Positions 8,696 through 17,405 of a DNA stretch of 64,000 bases are shown one piece after another (positions within the stretch are counted from its first letter, which is position 1; every line of letters begins with the position of its first letter). Made by a program: the position numbers and the translations under genes. The notes under the pieces were generated by a model that had not been told where the DNA came from, made no database searches, and saw only the letters and a program-made list of their open reading frames with translations. Source of the DNA: JARFUG01 sp050485365 (GTDB lineage: Bacteria > Desulfobacterota > Desulfuromonadia > Desulfuromonadales > JACZKF01). The DNA lies in the NCBI GenBank assembly GCA_050485365.1, contig JBJHBH010000007.1:1-64000 (forward strand), in the 5' to 3' direction.

Positions 8696-10759
8696 TTACA
8701 TCTCGTCCTCCTGCGTGCAGAAGTACTCGATCGTCTTCTGCGCGCAGGTGTTGCAGTAGCCGAGCTTGTGGAGCATGGTGTCGACCATGCGGTCGTAGAG
8801 CTTCTGGTTCTCCTCGTTGGTGCGGTTGGCCAGAGCGCCGATGAGGCTCCCCGCCCCGGCGATGTCGCTCTTGAGGCGCACGTCGGTAACCGCCTTGACG
8901 AGCTCGAGGTTGTCCATGAAGTCGTAGTTCGGATCGACGGAGATCTTCTGCCCGTAGATCTTGCGGATCGAGGTGCGGAACGTCTCGATCTGCTCCTCGG
9001 TCTTGAGCCCCAGGCGCTCTTCGATGTTGCGGATGTAGCGCTCGTCGATCTTGAGGGCCTTGAGCTCCTTGGTCTGGGGGTCCTTGTACTTCCACATCTT
9101 GTCGGGACCGAGGTTTTCGGCGTCGACGCCGATAATCATGTTGACGTAGTTCATCACGTCCTTGCGGATGGCAAAAGGCTCGTCCATGTAGGCGTTGAAC
9201 ATCTCGGTCATGATCCGCTCGCGGTAGAGCCCCTTGGCGATCTTGAGATCTTCGAGGTACTTCCCCCTGTCGGAGGCGTCGGGGACGTAATCGAGGATCA
9301 CACGCTCGATGGCGAGAAAGACGTCGTAGGCGAACATGCAGCGCCCCTCGTTCGTCTCCGAGCTCTCCACCAGGAGCTGGATGGCGCGGCCCAGATTGCG
9401 CTGCCCCAGCCCCTTCTGACCGAAGCGCCGGGTGATGTCGGGCTCCTGGTTGAGGGCGTCGATCACCTCGGCCAGCGTCTTGATGCTCTTCTCCCCGGCG
9501 ACTTCGCCGGCGGCGAGCTTCATCGTCTCGACGGCGGTGAGCTTTTCAGAGCGCGGCAGCCGCGACAGGACGACCGCCGCCGAGGCGGCGTAGTTGAGGT
9601 TCGGGTCCTGGTGCAGTTCCTCCTTGGTCAGCGTCGTTTTCGTCTCGCTGCCGATGGCGTAGTCGGTCAGATACTTCTGCATGCGGTAGTTGGTGTTGTG
9701 CGAGACGTAGCAGATGCGGCAGCGGTCGACGATGGGGGCTTCTTCCTTTTCGGCCAGGAAGCGGTTGAACTCGGCGTTGTTGCTCGTGGCGATGATCAGG
9801 GTGTCGATGGGCCACTTGTAGCCGTCCATCTCGATGACCCGGTTCTGGATCACCCCCAGGTAGACCTGCACGAGGTCCTTCTTGTTCTTGTAGATCTCGT
9901 CCGAGAAGTGAATCCCGCCTCCCGCCACCCGTGCCAGCGCCCCGCGGCGCAGGTCGAAGCGATAGGGGTTGTTGGTGTCGGTGATGTGCAGCAGGCGCTG
10001 GATCGACTCTTCGCCGAGCAGGTCGACGGCCGACGAGGTGATCTTGTCCTTGGCGGCGTATTTGCCGGTCACCGTCCCCAGACTCTCGGTCAAGGGCACC
10101 GGGATGATCTCGACGAACTTGAGCATCTCCTCCAGATCTCCCCCGGCGAAGGCGCGGATGTCGTTCCACATGTAGCTGCTGCAGGCGCCCAGGGGGCGGT
10201 AGTTCTCGTAGAGGCGCTCGATCTGCTGATCGTCGAAGCCGGCCTCGCGGGCGAGCCACTCGCGGCTCTGCTCGGGGTCGTCGTGCAGGTTCATGGCGAG
10301 AATCAGCGGATCCTCGAAGGTCTGCGAGTCGATCGATTTGATGCGCCCGTAGCTGCCGAGGCGGTCCATGCCGTTCAGGCGGAAGGTGTACTTGCGGTTC
10401 TCGTCGCGCATGAGGAACTGGCGGTACTTCGCGCAGAGAAACTCGACGAAGAACGTTTTGCCGTTGCCCGGCTCGCCGACGAGCACGAAGGCCATCTCCT
10501 TGCTCGACCCCCCTTCGGCGGCGTCCTTGACGAAGGAGACGAGCGAGTTGATCTCGTCGTACATGCCGATGGCGTGCTTGCGACCCTGCCGGAAGATCTT
10601 GAAATCGTAGGTCGTTTTGCCGTTCACCACGACCTTTTCGATTTCGTCCTCGAGAATCATTCGGGCGACGCCCTGGAAAGCATTCTCGAATCGGCGCTCC
10701 CCTCCCTTCACGGCGTTCAGATGATGAAGAAGCGTTCCATTTTCCGTGCTCTGAGCCAT
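8696..10759 (-). CDS. prkA: PrkA serine protein kinase (AAA domain; YeaG-like)
   Basis: 687-residue PrkA, slightly longer than E. coli YeaG (about 644). The N-terminal AAA domain has Walker A GEPGNGKT (residues 95-102), Walker B HFSDE (284-288) and sensor IATSNN (323-328). The C-terminal kinase-like domain follows, and the protein ends with a Cys pair and single Cys (YCNTCAQKTIEYFC). PrkA proteins are reported serine kinases or AAA proteases linked to starvation and, in Bacillus, sporulation. CGGAGGACAAAA lies directly before the ATG, and a sigma70-type promoter lies about 50 nt upstream. It is the first gene of a four-gene unit with DUF444, SpoVR and a second PrkA-like protein. Confidence 0.95.
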   Translation of the reverse strand: MAQSTENGTLLHHLNAVKGGERRFENAFQGVARMILEDEIEKVVVNGKTTYDFKIFRQGRKHAIGMYDEINSLVSFVKDAAEGGSSKEMAFVLVGEPGNGKTFFVEFLCAKYRQFLMRDENRKYTFRLNGMDRLGSYGRIKSIDSQTFEDPLILAMNLHDDPEQSREWLAREAGFDDQQIERLYENYRPLGACSSYMWNDIRAFAGGDLEEMLKFVEIIPVPLTESLGTVTGKYAAKDKITSSAVDLLGEESIQRLLHITDTNNPYRFDLRRGALARVAGGGIHFSDEIYKNKKDLVQVYLGVIQNRVIEMDGYKWPIDTLIIATSNNAEFNRFLAEKEEAPIVDRCRICYVSHNTNYRMQKYLTDYAIGSETKTTLTKEELHQDPNLNYAASAAVVLSRLPRSEKLTAVETMKLAAGEVAGEKSIKTLAEVIDALNQEPDITRRFGQKGLGQRNLGRAIQLLVESSETNEGRCMFAYDVFLAIERVILDYVPDASDRGKYLEDLKIAKGLYRERIMTEMFNAYMDEPFAIRKDVMNYVNMIIGVDAENLGPDKMWKYKDPQTKELKALKIDERYIRNIEERLGLKTEEQIETFRTSIRKIYGQKISVDPNYDFMDNLELVKAVTDVRLKSDIAGAGSLIGALANRTNEENQKLYDRMVDTMLHKLGYCNTCAQKTIEYFCTQEDEM

Positions 10760-10815
10760 TTTTGTCCTCCGAACAGCGGCCCCGCCAAAGGGCCACTGAT
10801 TGAGTGATTACAGCT

Positions 10816-10844
10816 ATTATACGGAATTCTCAGAGTTTTTTCGA
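10816..10844 (-). promoter_or_regulatory. Sigma70-type promoter of the prkA operon
   Basis: On the minus strand a perfect TATAAT (10821-10816) is preceded, after 17 bp, by TCGAAA (10844-10839; 4 of 6 to TTGACA). The predicted transcript starts near 10808, giving a leader of about 50 nt before the prkA ATG. An A/T-rich tract surrounds the site. Confidence 0.65.
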
Positions 10845-10992
10845 CCAGTCGGGAATTAAAAAGGCGGGCAGGCGGGATTAACGACGAGGAAAACCCGGTA
10901 GGGAGTTGATCTTGCGATGTTTGCGAGGAGGGGGGATTTCGACGACCCGGCAACCGGGAGCCAAGAGGTTTTTCGCCGAGCGGCGCTCCGGT

Positions 10993-11400
10993 CTACTGGG
11001 GCGCCCCGAGCCGCGCTTCGAGCTCGGGGGGCAGCACCGGACGCCCCTTGGCGTTGATCGCCGTGCCGATGACTCGAGCGTTGAGGATCGGCTTGCGGTC
11101 GGGGTATCGAAAGATGTCCTGAACAAAGGCAAAGCGCAGGCGCGACACCCGCTCGAGCTTGAGTCCCACCCAGAAGCGGTCTGCGCTCTTGAGGGGATGG
11201 CGGTAGTCGAGCTCGGTACGCACCACCACCAGATTGATCCCCTCGCGGGCGAAGCGGGCGAAATCGAGGTCGATGGACTTGAGGAATTCGTGACGGGTGT
11301 GCTCCAGATAGTTCTGGTAGACGGCGTTGTTGACGATCCCCTGCATGTCGATCTCGTAGTCGCGCACCTGGAAATCGAGGGTGAAGATGTAGTCGTGCAT
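10993..11400 (-). CDS. Acyl-CoA thioesterase, 4HBT hotdog fold
   Basis: 135-residue single hotdog-domain protein of the YbgC/FadM-like 4HBT group that hydrolyses acyl-CoA thioesters. It carries the family pattern around the catalytic Asp and first helix: DYEIDMQGIVNNAVYQNYLE (residues 14-33). The start MHDYIFTLDF is chosen because GGGGAG lies just upstream and the resulting length is typical; an in-frame open stretch extends 43 codons further but overlaps the divergent neighbour. It is a monocistronic gene divergent from the DUF748 gene. The substrate is unknown. Confidence 0.85.
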   Translation of the reverse strand: MHDYIFTLDFQVRDYEIDMQGIVNNAVYQNYLEHTRHEFLKSIDLDFARFAREGINLVVVRTELDYRHPLKSADRFWVGLKLERVSRLRFAFVQDIFRYPDRKPILNARVIGTAINAKGRPVLPPELEARLGAPQ

Positions 11401-11531
11401 GAATCTCCCCTTCTCGGCCGCATGCGCGGCGTTGAGCGTCATCGGATCCTGCGAGCCGCATGGGACGTCGGCCGCCCCATGCGAACAATTCCTTCCATCG
11501 CGGATATACTGGAGGGAAGACGGAGACAACC

Positions 11532-13064
11532 ATGCGGAATTCGAACGGATTTATTAAACCCGGCAGCCGCGCGGGTCGAGCGCTCCTTTGGATCGGCGGC
11601 GCCCTCGTCCTGGTGGCCGCGCTGCTCCTCGTCGCCTCGGTCCTCATCGAGGAGCCGATGCGCAGGGCGGTCGAAGAGCGGATAAACGAAACCCTCGACG
11701 GCTACAGCGTTTCGGTCCCGGACCTCGATTTGCGCCTCATCGGCCTCTCGGTCACCATCAACGACATGGTCGTGCGGCAGGACGCCCATCCCGAACCGGC
11801 CGTGGCGACCGTCCCCCGGCTCAAGGCCGACATTCACTGGAGGGCGCTCCTGCGCGGCCGCCTGGTCTCCAACTGGCGCATCGAGTCGCCGCGCCTCTTC
11901 ATCAACCTCGAACAGCTTCGCGAGGAACGAAGGGACGAACGGACGCTGGATGAGCGCGGCTGGCGAGAGGCGCTGGAGGAGATCCATCCGCTGAAGTTCA
12001 ACCGCATCGAAATCGTCGATGCGCAAATCACCTATATCGACGAGGAGCTCGACCACTCGCTGAGCCTGTCGCGGCTGAACGCCGTGATCGAGAACATCCG
12101 CACGGTCAGGACGCTCGAGGAGAAGTACCCCTCGCCCTTCGTGATCGAAACCGCCGTGTTCGAGGACGGCTCCGTGAAGGTCGAGGGGCACGCCGACCTT
12201 CTGGCGGCGCCGCATCCGGCGGTTCTGGCGCAGCTCGATGTGCGCTCGGTTCCACTGGGGCGCATCGGACCCGTCGCCTCGCGGGGCGACTTGTGGATCT
12301 CGGACGGGCTCCTCTCGGCCGTCGGCTCCTTCGAAATCTCTCCGGAGATCAAAAACATCCATTTAACCGACGTCAGGCTCGATCGGCTGCACGCCGACTA
12401 TCTTCTCACCGATGAGCCGGCCGATCCCGAGCCTCCCGAGGACATCACCTACCGCCTCGATCGGCTGCGGGTGACCGACGCGGAGCTCGGCCTCGTCAAC
12501 CACACCGAAGAGCCGCAATACCGCATCTACCTTTCCGGGGCGCAGGTCGAGCTGACCAATGTGTCAGACCGCTTCGGAGAGGGGCCGGCCGAGGCGTACA
12601 TCTCCGGGTTCTTCATGGGGAGCGGCGAAACCGAGGTCGTGGCGCATTTTCGCCCGGAGACCGAAGGGGCCGACTTCGACCTGATGGTCCGGATCGAAGG
12701 AACGCGCATTCCGGCGCTCAGCGACCTGCTTCAGGCGCACGTGGGGATCGAACCCGCCGAAGGGTGGTTCGCCCTCTATTCGGAGATCACCGTGCGCGAC
12801 GGGTACATCGACGGCTATGCGCGCCCCTTCATCGAAGAGCTCCAGATCCACGACCCCGAAGAGGACGAGGGGTTGCTGCGCGAGCTCTACGAACGCGCCC
12901 TCGACGTCATCGCCTCGCTGCTGGAGAGCCCACGGGACGAGATCGCCACCGAATTCGACCTGAGCGGAGAGGTCGAGGATCCGGAGGCGAGCACATGGGA
13001 GATCATCGTCGGTCTGGTGAGAAACGCCTTTTTCGAAGCGATCATTCCAGGATTCCGTCCGTAG
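11532..13064 (+). CDS. DUF748/AsmA-like membrane-anchored protein
   Basis: 510-residue envelope protein. One N-terminal membrane segment (about residues 19-40, LLWIGGALVLVAALLLVASV) is followed by beta-rich sequence typical of the AsmA/DUF748 group: VPDLDLRLIGLSVTINDMVV, then repeated strands such as PRLKADIHWRALLRGRLVSN and a later DLSGEVEDPEA. Such proteins are bridge-like, inner-membrane-anchored and implicated in envelope lipid or outer-membrane maintenance. The start is the ATG after CGGAGACAACC. It ends at a palindromic repeat shared with the convergent neighbour. Family assignment is by pattern, so the exact role is open. Confidence 0.75.
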   Translation: MRNSNGFIKPGSRAGRALLWIGGALVLVAALLLVASVLIEEPMRRAVEERINETLDGYSVSVPDLDLRLIGLSVTINDMVVRQDAHPEPAVATVPRLKADIHWRALLRGRLVSNWRIESPRLFINLEQLREERRDERTLDERGWREALEEIHPLKFNRIEIVDAQITYIDEELDHSLSLSRLNAVIENIRTVRTLEEKYPSPFVIETAVFEDGSVKVEGHADLLAAPHPAVLAQLDVRSVPLGRIGPVASRGDLWISDGLLSAVGSFEISPEIKNIHLTDVRLDRLHADYLLTDEPADPEPPEDITYRLDRLRVTDAELGLVNHTEEPQYRIYLSGAQVELTNVSDRFGEGPAEAYISGFFMGSGETEVVAHFRPETEGADFDLMVRIEGTRIPALSDLLQAHVGIEPAEGWFALYSEITVRDGYIDGYARPFIEELQIHDPEEDEGLLRELYERALDVIASLLESPRDEIATEFDLSGEVEDPEASTWEIIVGLVRNAFFEAIIPGFRP

Positions 13065-13106
13065 GAGCGCGATTCATCGCGCCCTTCGATGCGACTCATC
13101 GCGCCC
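13061..13106. repeat. Two copies of the GCGCGATTCATCGCGCCC palindrome repeat
   Basis: GTAGGAGCGCGATTCATCGC plus GCCC (13061-13084) is followed by a second, partial copy ending CATCGCGCCC (13106). It lies between two convergent genes, overlapping the DUF748 stop codon by a few bases. Other copies are near 5495, 19005, 33861 and 33921. Confidence 0.75.
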
Positions 13107-13127
13107 TCGCACCCCGCCCCGCCGCGA

Positions 13128-13541
13128 TCACTCTCGAAGGATCTCCGCGGCGATGCGCGCCGCCTCCTCGGTCAGAAGACGGCAGTTCTTCAGATGCTCC
13201 TTGCTCTTCCAGACGTAGGGGCGCGACAGAACGCTGCAGCAGGTGACGCCGAACTTGCTGCGAAACTCCTTCACCAGGCGCTCTCCCTCCTTCTCACGCC
13301 CCGCCAGGGCGAGGGCCATGGCGCCCCCGGTCACCGCGCCGCACAGGCACTTGCTCCCGGCGATGCCGCCGCCGAAGATCTTCGCCATGCGCATGAGCTC
13401 CTCGTCGTCGCGTCCGCTGACGGCCTGAAGAACCGCCTGGGCGCAGTTCAGCCCCGAGGCGAAAAGCGCCCCCGCCTTCTGGGACGGCTCCACCGGGCCG
13501 CACGGTTTGCGCTTTCTCGCAGCGAACAGTTTTTTGAGCAC
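13128..13541 (-). CDS. C_GCAxxG_C_C family redox protein
   Basis: 137-residue small cysteine-rich protein of the C_GCAxxG_C_C family, common in anaerobic and metal-reducing bacteria. Visible motifs are LNCAQAV, then the Gly-rich GGGIAGSKCLCGAVTGGAMALAL, then CCSVL and NCRLL near the C terminus; together they form the conserved Cys set thought to bind a metal or act in redox chemistry. There is no signal peptide, so it is cytoplasmic. No operon partner is evident: the neighbours are convergent on one side and divergent on the other. Confidence 0.85.
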   Translation of the reverse strand: MLKKLFAARKRKPCGPVEPSQKAGALFASGLNCAQAVLQAVSGRDDEELMRMAKIFGGGIAGSKCLCGAVTGGAMALALAGREKEGERLVKEFRSKFGVTCCSVLSRPYVWKSKEHLKNCRLLTEEAARIAAEILRE

Positions 13542-13682
13542 GGTCGCACCTATTCTCTGGTGGTTCGAGGGCTGAATGTAATGTCTTCAAATGAGCGCTG
13601 TCAAGGTCGATCCCGATCGTCCGGCGAAGGGCGTCGGCAGACAAGCTGAAATCATTGGATATAATAGCGGGCGGGAGGTTTT

Positions 13683-15758
13683 ATGAAGCGTTTCGAAACC
13701 GTCATCGTCATCGTCATCGTCATCGCCCTCGCTCTGCTCCTTCTGCCGGCGGTCCCTCTTCTTTCGGCACCGCTCGCGCTGCACCACGACCTGTCGGTGC
13801 GCCTGATCCCCGAGAAACAGATGATCGAGGGGACAGACCGCATCCGCGTCGCCACCGGCGGCACCGGGCGCATCGCCTTCGAGCTGACCCCCGACGCCGA
13901 GATCGTCGCGGTGAAGACCGATGGCCGGGAGAGCCCCTGGACCTTCCGCCAGGGACGGCTCACCGTGAGGACGCCCGCCCCGGCCGACGAGGTCGTCATC
14001 GAGATTCGCTATCGCGCCCGCTTCGCGGACCAGGCCCCTTCGACCCCGATCATGACCGAAGATCCGAGCTACGGCGTGGCGGGGACGATCGGCGAGCAAG
14101 GGGCCTTTCTCGGCGGCGGAGCCCGCTGGCATCCGCAGCTGCCCGGCAGCGCCGCCTCGTTTCGCCTGCAGGTCGACACCCCCGAGGGGATGAGCGCCGT
14201 CAGCGACGGCAGGCTGGTGCTGCACGAGCCTGGGCGCACCGTGTGGGAGTCGGACCGTCCCATGCGCGCGCTGGCGTTGTCGGCCGGCCCATTCGAGATG
14301 CACGAAACCCGCGTCGGCGACATCCCCGTCTACACCTTCTTCTATCCGCACAGCCGCGACCTGGTCGAGACCTACCTGCAGGCGACGAGCGACTATATCG
14401 CGCTGTACGAGGATCTGTTCGGCCCCTACCCTTTCGAGAAGTTCGCCGTGGTCGAGAACTTCTTCCCCACCGGCTACGGCTTTCCGTCCTGGACGCTGCT
14501 GGGGAGCACCATCATCCGCCTCCCCTTCATCGTGGAGACGAGCCTCGGCCACGAAGTCGCCCACTCGTGGTGGGGCAACGGGGTGCGGGTCGACATGCGG
14601 CAGGGGAACTGGTCCGAAGGGCTCACCACCTATGTCGCCGACTATCTCTACCGGGAGCTCCAGTCCGAGGAGGAGGGGCGCAACTACCGCCTTCAGCTCC
14701 TTCGCGACTACGCCACCCTCGTGTCGCCGGGCGAGGAGATGCCGCTCACCCGATTCACCCACCGCACCAGCGCCGCGCAGCGCGCCATCGGGTACGGCAA
14801 GGCGGCGATGGTCTTTCACATGACGCGCCGCGCCGTGGGGGAGGAGGCGTTCTGGGCGGGGCTGCGCCGTTTGGCGACGCAGCGAATGTTCGAGCACGTG
14901 ACGTGGGACGACATCGCCGCGACGCTGGGCGAAACCGCCGGCGTCGATCTGCAGACCTTCTTCGAGCAGTGGGTGAGCCGCACCGGAGCCCCCGTCCTTT
15001 CCCTGGAGCAGGTGCGCCAAGAGCGACGAGGCGAGCAGTGGGTCGTCAGCGGCGTGCTGCGCCAGCGCCCCCCCGCCTACGAGTTGCGGGTCCCGATGCG
15101 TCTGGAGGTCGATGGGGAGGCGGTCGAGACGATCCTTCACTCCGGCGCCCCCGTCGTCCCCTTTGAAATCGTGAGCGACGCTCCCCCGAGACGCCTCCTC
15201 GTCGATCCGCAGGCCGATCTGTTCAGGCGCCTCGACCTGAGCGAAATCCCCCCGACGGTGAACGCCGTGCGCGGGTCGCCCGCCCTACTGGCCGTCGCCG
15301 CCGACAACGTCTCGGACGAGACCCTCGCCGCCGCCCGCCTGCTGCTGCGTGCCCTCGGGCAGGACAGGGCGACGGTGCGGCGCGAGTCGGAAATCGGCGC
15401 CCGTCACCTGCGGCGTCACGACCTGCTCTTCATCGGGGTGCCGTCGCGAAAGGAGCTTCTGCCGTCGTCGCCGGCGGACCTGCAGCTTCACCCCGGCCGC
15501 ACAGTCCTCAACGAACGTGCCTACGACGATCCGGCAAGCGCTCTGTTCATCACCCTGGCGCACCCCTCGGAGCCGGGCCGCACCGCGGCGCTCTTCCTTG
15601 CGGGGTCACCCGAAGCCGCGGCCGACGCCGCCCGAAGGATTCCCCATTACGGCCGCTACAGCTATCTGGCCTTCACCGAAGGGGAGAACGTCGATCGCGG
15701 GATCTGGCCCGTGACCGAATCCCCCCTCATTCACTCCTTCGACCCTGGAAGAGAGTAG
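13683..15758 (+). CDS. Membrane-anchored M1-family metallopeptidase
   Basis: 691-residue zinc peptidase of the gluzincin (M1) clan. A hydrophobic N-terminal segment (residues 7-28) exports or anchors it. The zinc site is HEVAHSWW (from residue 290) with the third ligand in NWSEGLTTY (Glu312). The exopeptidase GAMEN motif appears as AVVEN (255-259), keeping the Glu and Asn. The remaining 350 residues are beta-rich and of unknown role. GGGAGG lies 4 nt before the ATG. It is followed after 54 nt by the ChaN-like gene on the same strand, so the two probably form one unit. Confidence 0.88.
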   Translation: MKRFETVIVIVIVIALALLLLPAVPLLSAPLALHHDLSVRLIPEKQMIEGTDRIRVATGGTGRIAFELTPDAEIVAVKTDGRESPWTFRQGRLTVRTPAPADEVVIEIRYRARFADQAPSTPIMTEDPSYGVAGTIGEQGAFLGGGARWHPQLPGSAASFRLQVDTPEGMSAVSDGRLVLHEPGRTVWESDRPMRALALSAGPFEMHETRVGDIPVYTFFYPHSRDLVETYLQATSDYIALYEDLFGPYPFEKFAVVENFFPTGYGFPSWTLLGSTIIRLPFIVETSLGHEVAHSWWGNGVRVDMRQGNWSEGLTTYVADYLYRELQSEEEGRNYRLQLLRDYATLVSPGEEMPLTRFTHRTSAAQRAIGYGKAAMVFHMTRRAVGEEAFWAGLRRLATQRMFEHVTWDDIAATLGETAGVDLQTFFEQWVSRTGAPVLSLEQVRQERRGEQWVVSGVLRQRPPAYELRVPMRLEVDGEAVETILHSGAPVVPFEIVSDAPPRRLLVDPQADLFRRLDLSEIPPTVNAVRGSPALLAVAADNVSDETLAAARLLLRALGQDRATVRRESEIGARHLRRHDLLFIGVPSRKELLPSSPADLQLHPGRTVLNERAYDDPASALFITLAHPSEPGRTAALFLAGSPEAAADAARRIPHYGRYSYLAFTEGENVDRGIWPVTESPLIHSFDPGRE

Positions 15759-15812
15759 CCCCTTGACGTGCATGAGCGCCTTCAACGCCAAACGCACTCG
15801 CCTGGAGGAGAC

Positions 15813-16700
15813 ATGAAAAGGCTCTTTCGCAAACCCCTTTACGCCCTCGCACTGTCGGCCGTCGCCCTCTTCGCGGCCGCCCTCGTCTTCACCTCCGCCT
15901 CCGCCGTCGCCCACATCCTCGACGTGCGCGAGCGCGACTACGTCCCCTTCGAGCAGATGATCGCCGAGCTGCGCACCACGCAGATGGTCTTTGTCGGCGA
16001 GCTGCACGACCGCATCAGTCACCACCAGGCGCAGTTGCAGATCATCGAAGCGCTGCACCGCGCGGGGGAAGAGGTCGCCATCGGCCTGGAGATGTTCCGG
16101 GCGCAGCACCAAGACGTTCTCGATCGATGGGTCGCCGGAGAGATGGACGAAGGGGCGTTTCGACGGGAATTCGAACGCAACTGGGGGATGTGGGAGATGT
16201 ACGCCGACATCCTGCGCTTCGCCCGCGACGAGGGGATTGCTCTGGTCGCCCTGAACGTCCCACGCGAGATCACCCAGCAGGTCGCCCGCGAGGGCTTCGA
16301 ATCGCTCACCCCCGAACAGCTGGAGGATGTCCCGGGGGTACGCTGCGACGTCGACCCCGCCTACGAGGAGTTCATCCGCCGCGCCCTCGGAGCACACGCA
16401 CACGGGGAGATGGCCTTTCGCCACTTCTGCGAGGCGCAGATGGTCTGGGACACGGCGATGGCACACAACCTCGTCAACTACGCCCGAAACCATCCGCAAA
16501 AAGTCATCGTCGTGCTGGCTGGCAGCGCCCACGCATGGAAATACGGCATCCCGCGTCAGGTCGAGTTCGAAATGATGGACGCCGCCGATTATCGCGTCGT
16601 GCTCCCCGAAATCCAGGGGCGCGTCACCGCCCAGAACGTCACCACCGACGAAGCCGACTACCTGATGATCGGCCTCGAACAGGACGCGACGCTGCACTAA
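15813..16700 (+). CDS. ChaN-like haem-binding protein (Cofac_haem_bdg family)
   Basis: 295-residue exported protein of the ChaN/Tiki-like family (PF04187). The N-terminal hydrophobic segment (residues 11-33) lacks a lipobox Cys. Core motifs are FVGELHDRISHHQAQLQII near the start, AIGLEMFRAQHQ, and VIVVLAGSAHAWKYGIPRQV near the end. ChaN binds haem in Campylobacter; here the substrate is inferred only. The start is the ATG after GGAGGAGAC; an ATG 15 codons earlier lacks a ribosome site. It is downstream of the M1 peptidase and followed by a hairpin. Confidence 0.85.
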   Translation: MKRLFRKPLYALALSAVALFAAALVFTSASAVAHILDVRERDYVPFEQMIAELRTTQMVFVGELHDRISHHQAQLQIIEALHRAGEEVAIGLEMFRAQHQDVLDRWVAGEMDEGAFRREFERNWGMWEMYADILRFARDEGIALVALNVPREITQQVAREGFESLTPEQLEDVPGVRCDVDPAYEEFIRRALGAHAHGEMAFRHFCEAQMVWDTAMAHNLVNYARNHPQKVIVVLAGSAHAWKYGIPRQVEFEMMDAADYRVVLPEIQGRVTAQNVTTDEADYLMIGLEQDATLH

Positions 16701-16715
16701 AATCCAACTATCCCT

Positions 16716-16755
16716 CCCGGATGGCGCAGCAAACCGTGGCCTTGCGCCATCCGGG
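16716..16755 (+). terminator. Hairpin downstream of the ChaN-like gene
   Basis: A 13-bp perfect stem (CCCGGATGGCGCA with its complement) with a 14-nt loop begins 15 nt after the stop codon. No strong T run follows, so termination may be Rho-assisted. Beyond it lies an AT-richer leader of the Flp pilin genes. Confidence 0.6.
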
Positions 16756-16986
16756 ACGTTTCCTCGGCGTCCTGCGTCTCAGAGCCCTTTCGGAATTCCG
16801 TCCACCTCCCCTCCCTTGTTCCTTGCCCCCTGCATCTCCTTTTTGCCCCTCCCTAGGACAAAACCCTACCCCTCATTCCAGATATTCCTAAGCAACAATC
16901 AGCCAATCTGCAGGTTTACTTTTATCACTAGAAATGTTTAATTATTTACAACCAACGGACGCAAGCGCAGTCAACGGAGTGCCAAA

Positions 16987-17148
16987 ATGAAACTCCTGCG
17001 AAAATTCGAAAAGCTGATCACAGAGGACGAAGGAGCGACGATGGTCGAATACGCCATCATGGTCGGGTTCATCGCTGCGGCATGTGTGCTAGCGGTCACA
17101 GCCTTGGGCCTGAGCGCTGCGGACCTCTTCTTCATCCCCTGGCCTTGA
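16987..17148 (+). CDS. Short Flp-type (type IVb) prepilin, 53 residues
   Basis: A very short gene that opens the Tad locus. The translation begins MKLLRKFEKLITEDEG; the prepilin cleavage site follows (G before ATMVEYAIMV, with the Flp Glu5-Tyr6 pair), then one hydrophobic helix and a short tail ending SAADLFFIPWP. The mature product would be only 37 residues, shorter than the next pilin (45). Both share the DEGATMVEY or EEGATMVEY block, showing duplication. CGGAG lies 8 nt upstream of the ATG. It could be a minor pilin, an alternative major pilin, or a helper. A TadV-type peptidase is encoded 258 nt downstream. Confidence 0.85.
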   Translation: MKLLRKFEKLITEDEGATMVEYAIMVGFIAAACVLAVTALGLSAADLFFIPWP

Positions 17149-17211
17149 GCAAATTGTTTCCACCGGCAGTTCTGCTGCCATAACTTCAACGGCATAAAAG
17201 GAGGTAAGACA

Positions 17212-17400
17212 ATGGAAAAGATGAAGCAGAAGATGATGGAACTGTGGAAGGACGAGGAAGGGGCAACCATGGTTGAGTATGGCTTGATGGTAGCTTTGAT
17301 TGCTGCTGTTTGCGTTGCCATTGTCGGCGTTCTCGGAGGTCAATTGAATACAGCCTTTACAGCTGTATCGACTGCAGTTGGTGGTGCCGGCGCCCAGTAA
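17212..17400 (+). CDS. flp: Flp family type IVb pilin (major pilin candidate)
   Basis: 62-residue prepilin. The charged leader MEKMKQKMMELWKDEEG precedes the cleavage site and mature ATMVEYGLMVALIAAVCVAI, with Glu5 and Tyr6 conserved. The mature peptide of 45 residues ends in a small, Ala/Gly/Thr-rich tail (TAVGGAGAQ). A strong ribosome site AAAGGAGGTAAGACA suggests high expression, as expected for the major pilin. It is followed after only 5 nt by the prepilin peptidase gene. Confidence 0.93.
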   Translation: MEKMKQKMMELWKDEEGATMVEYGLMVALIAAVCVAIVGVLGGQLNTAFTAVSTAVGGAGAQ

Positions 17401-17405
17401 CCAAA

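Noticed and set aside
8585..10807. A 740-codon plus-strand open frame antisense to prkA
   Set aside because: Compositional shadow of the PrkA frame; no domain, no ribosome site.
13587..15140. A 517-codon minus-strand open frame antisense to the M1 peptidase
   Set aside because: No motif; the opposite strand carries the HEXXH zinc site.
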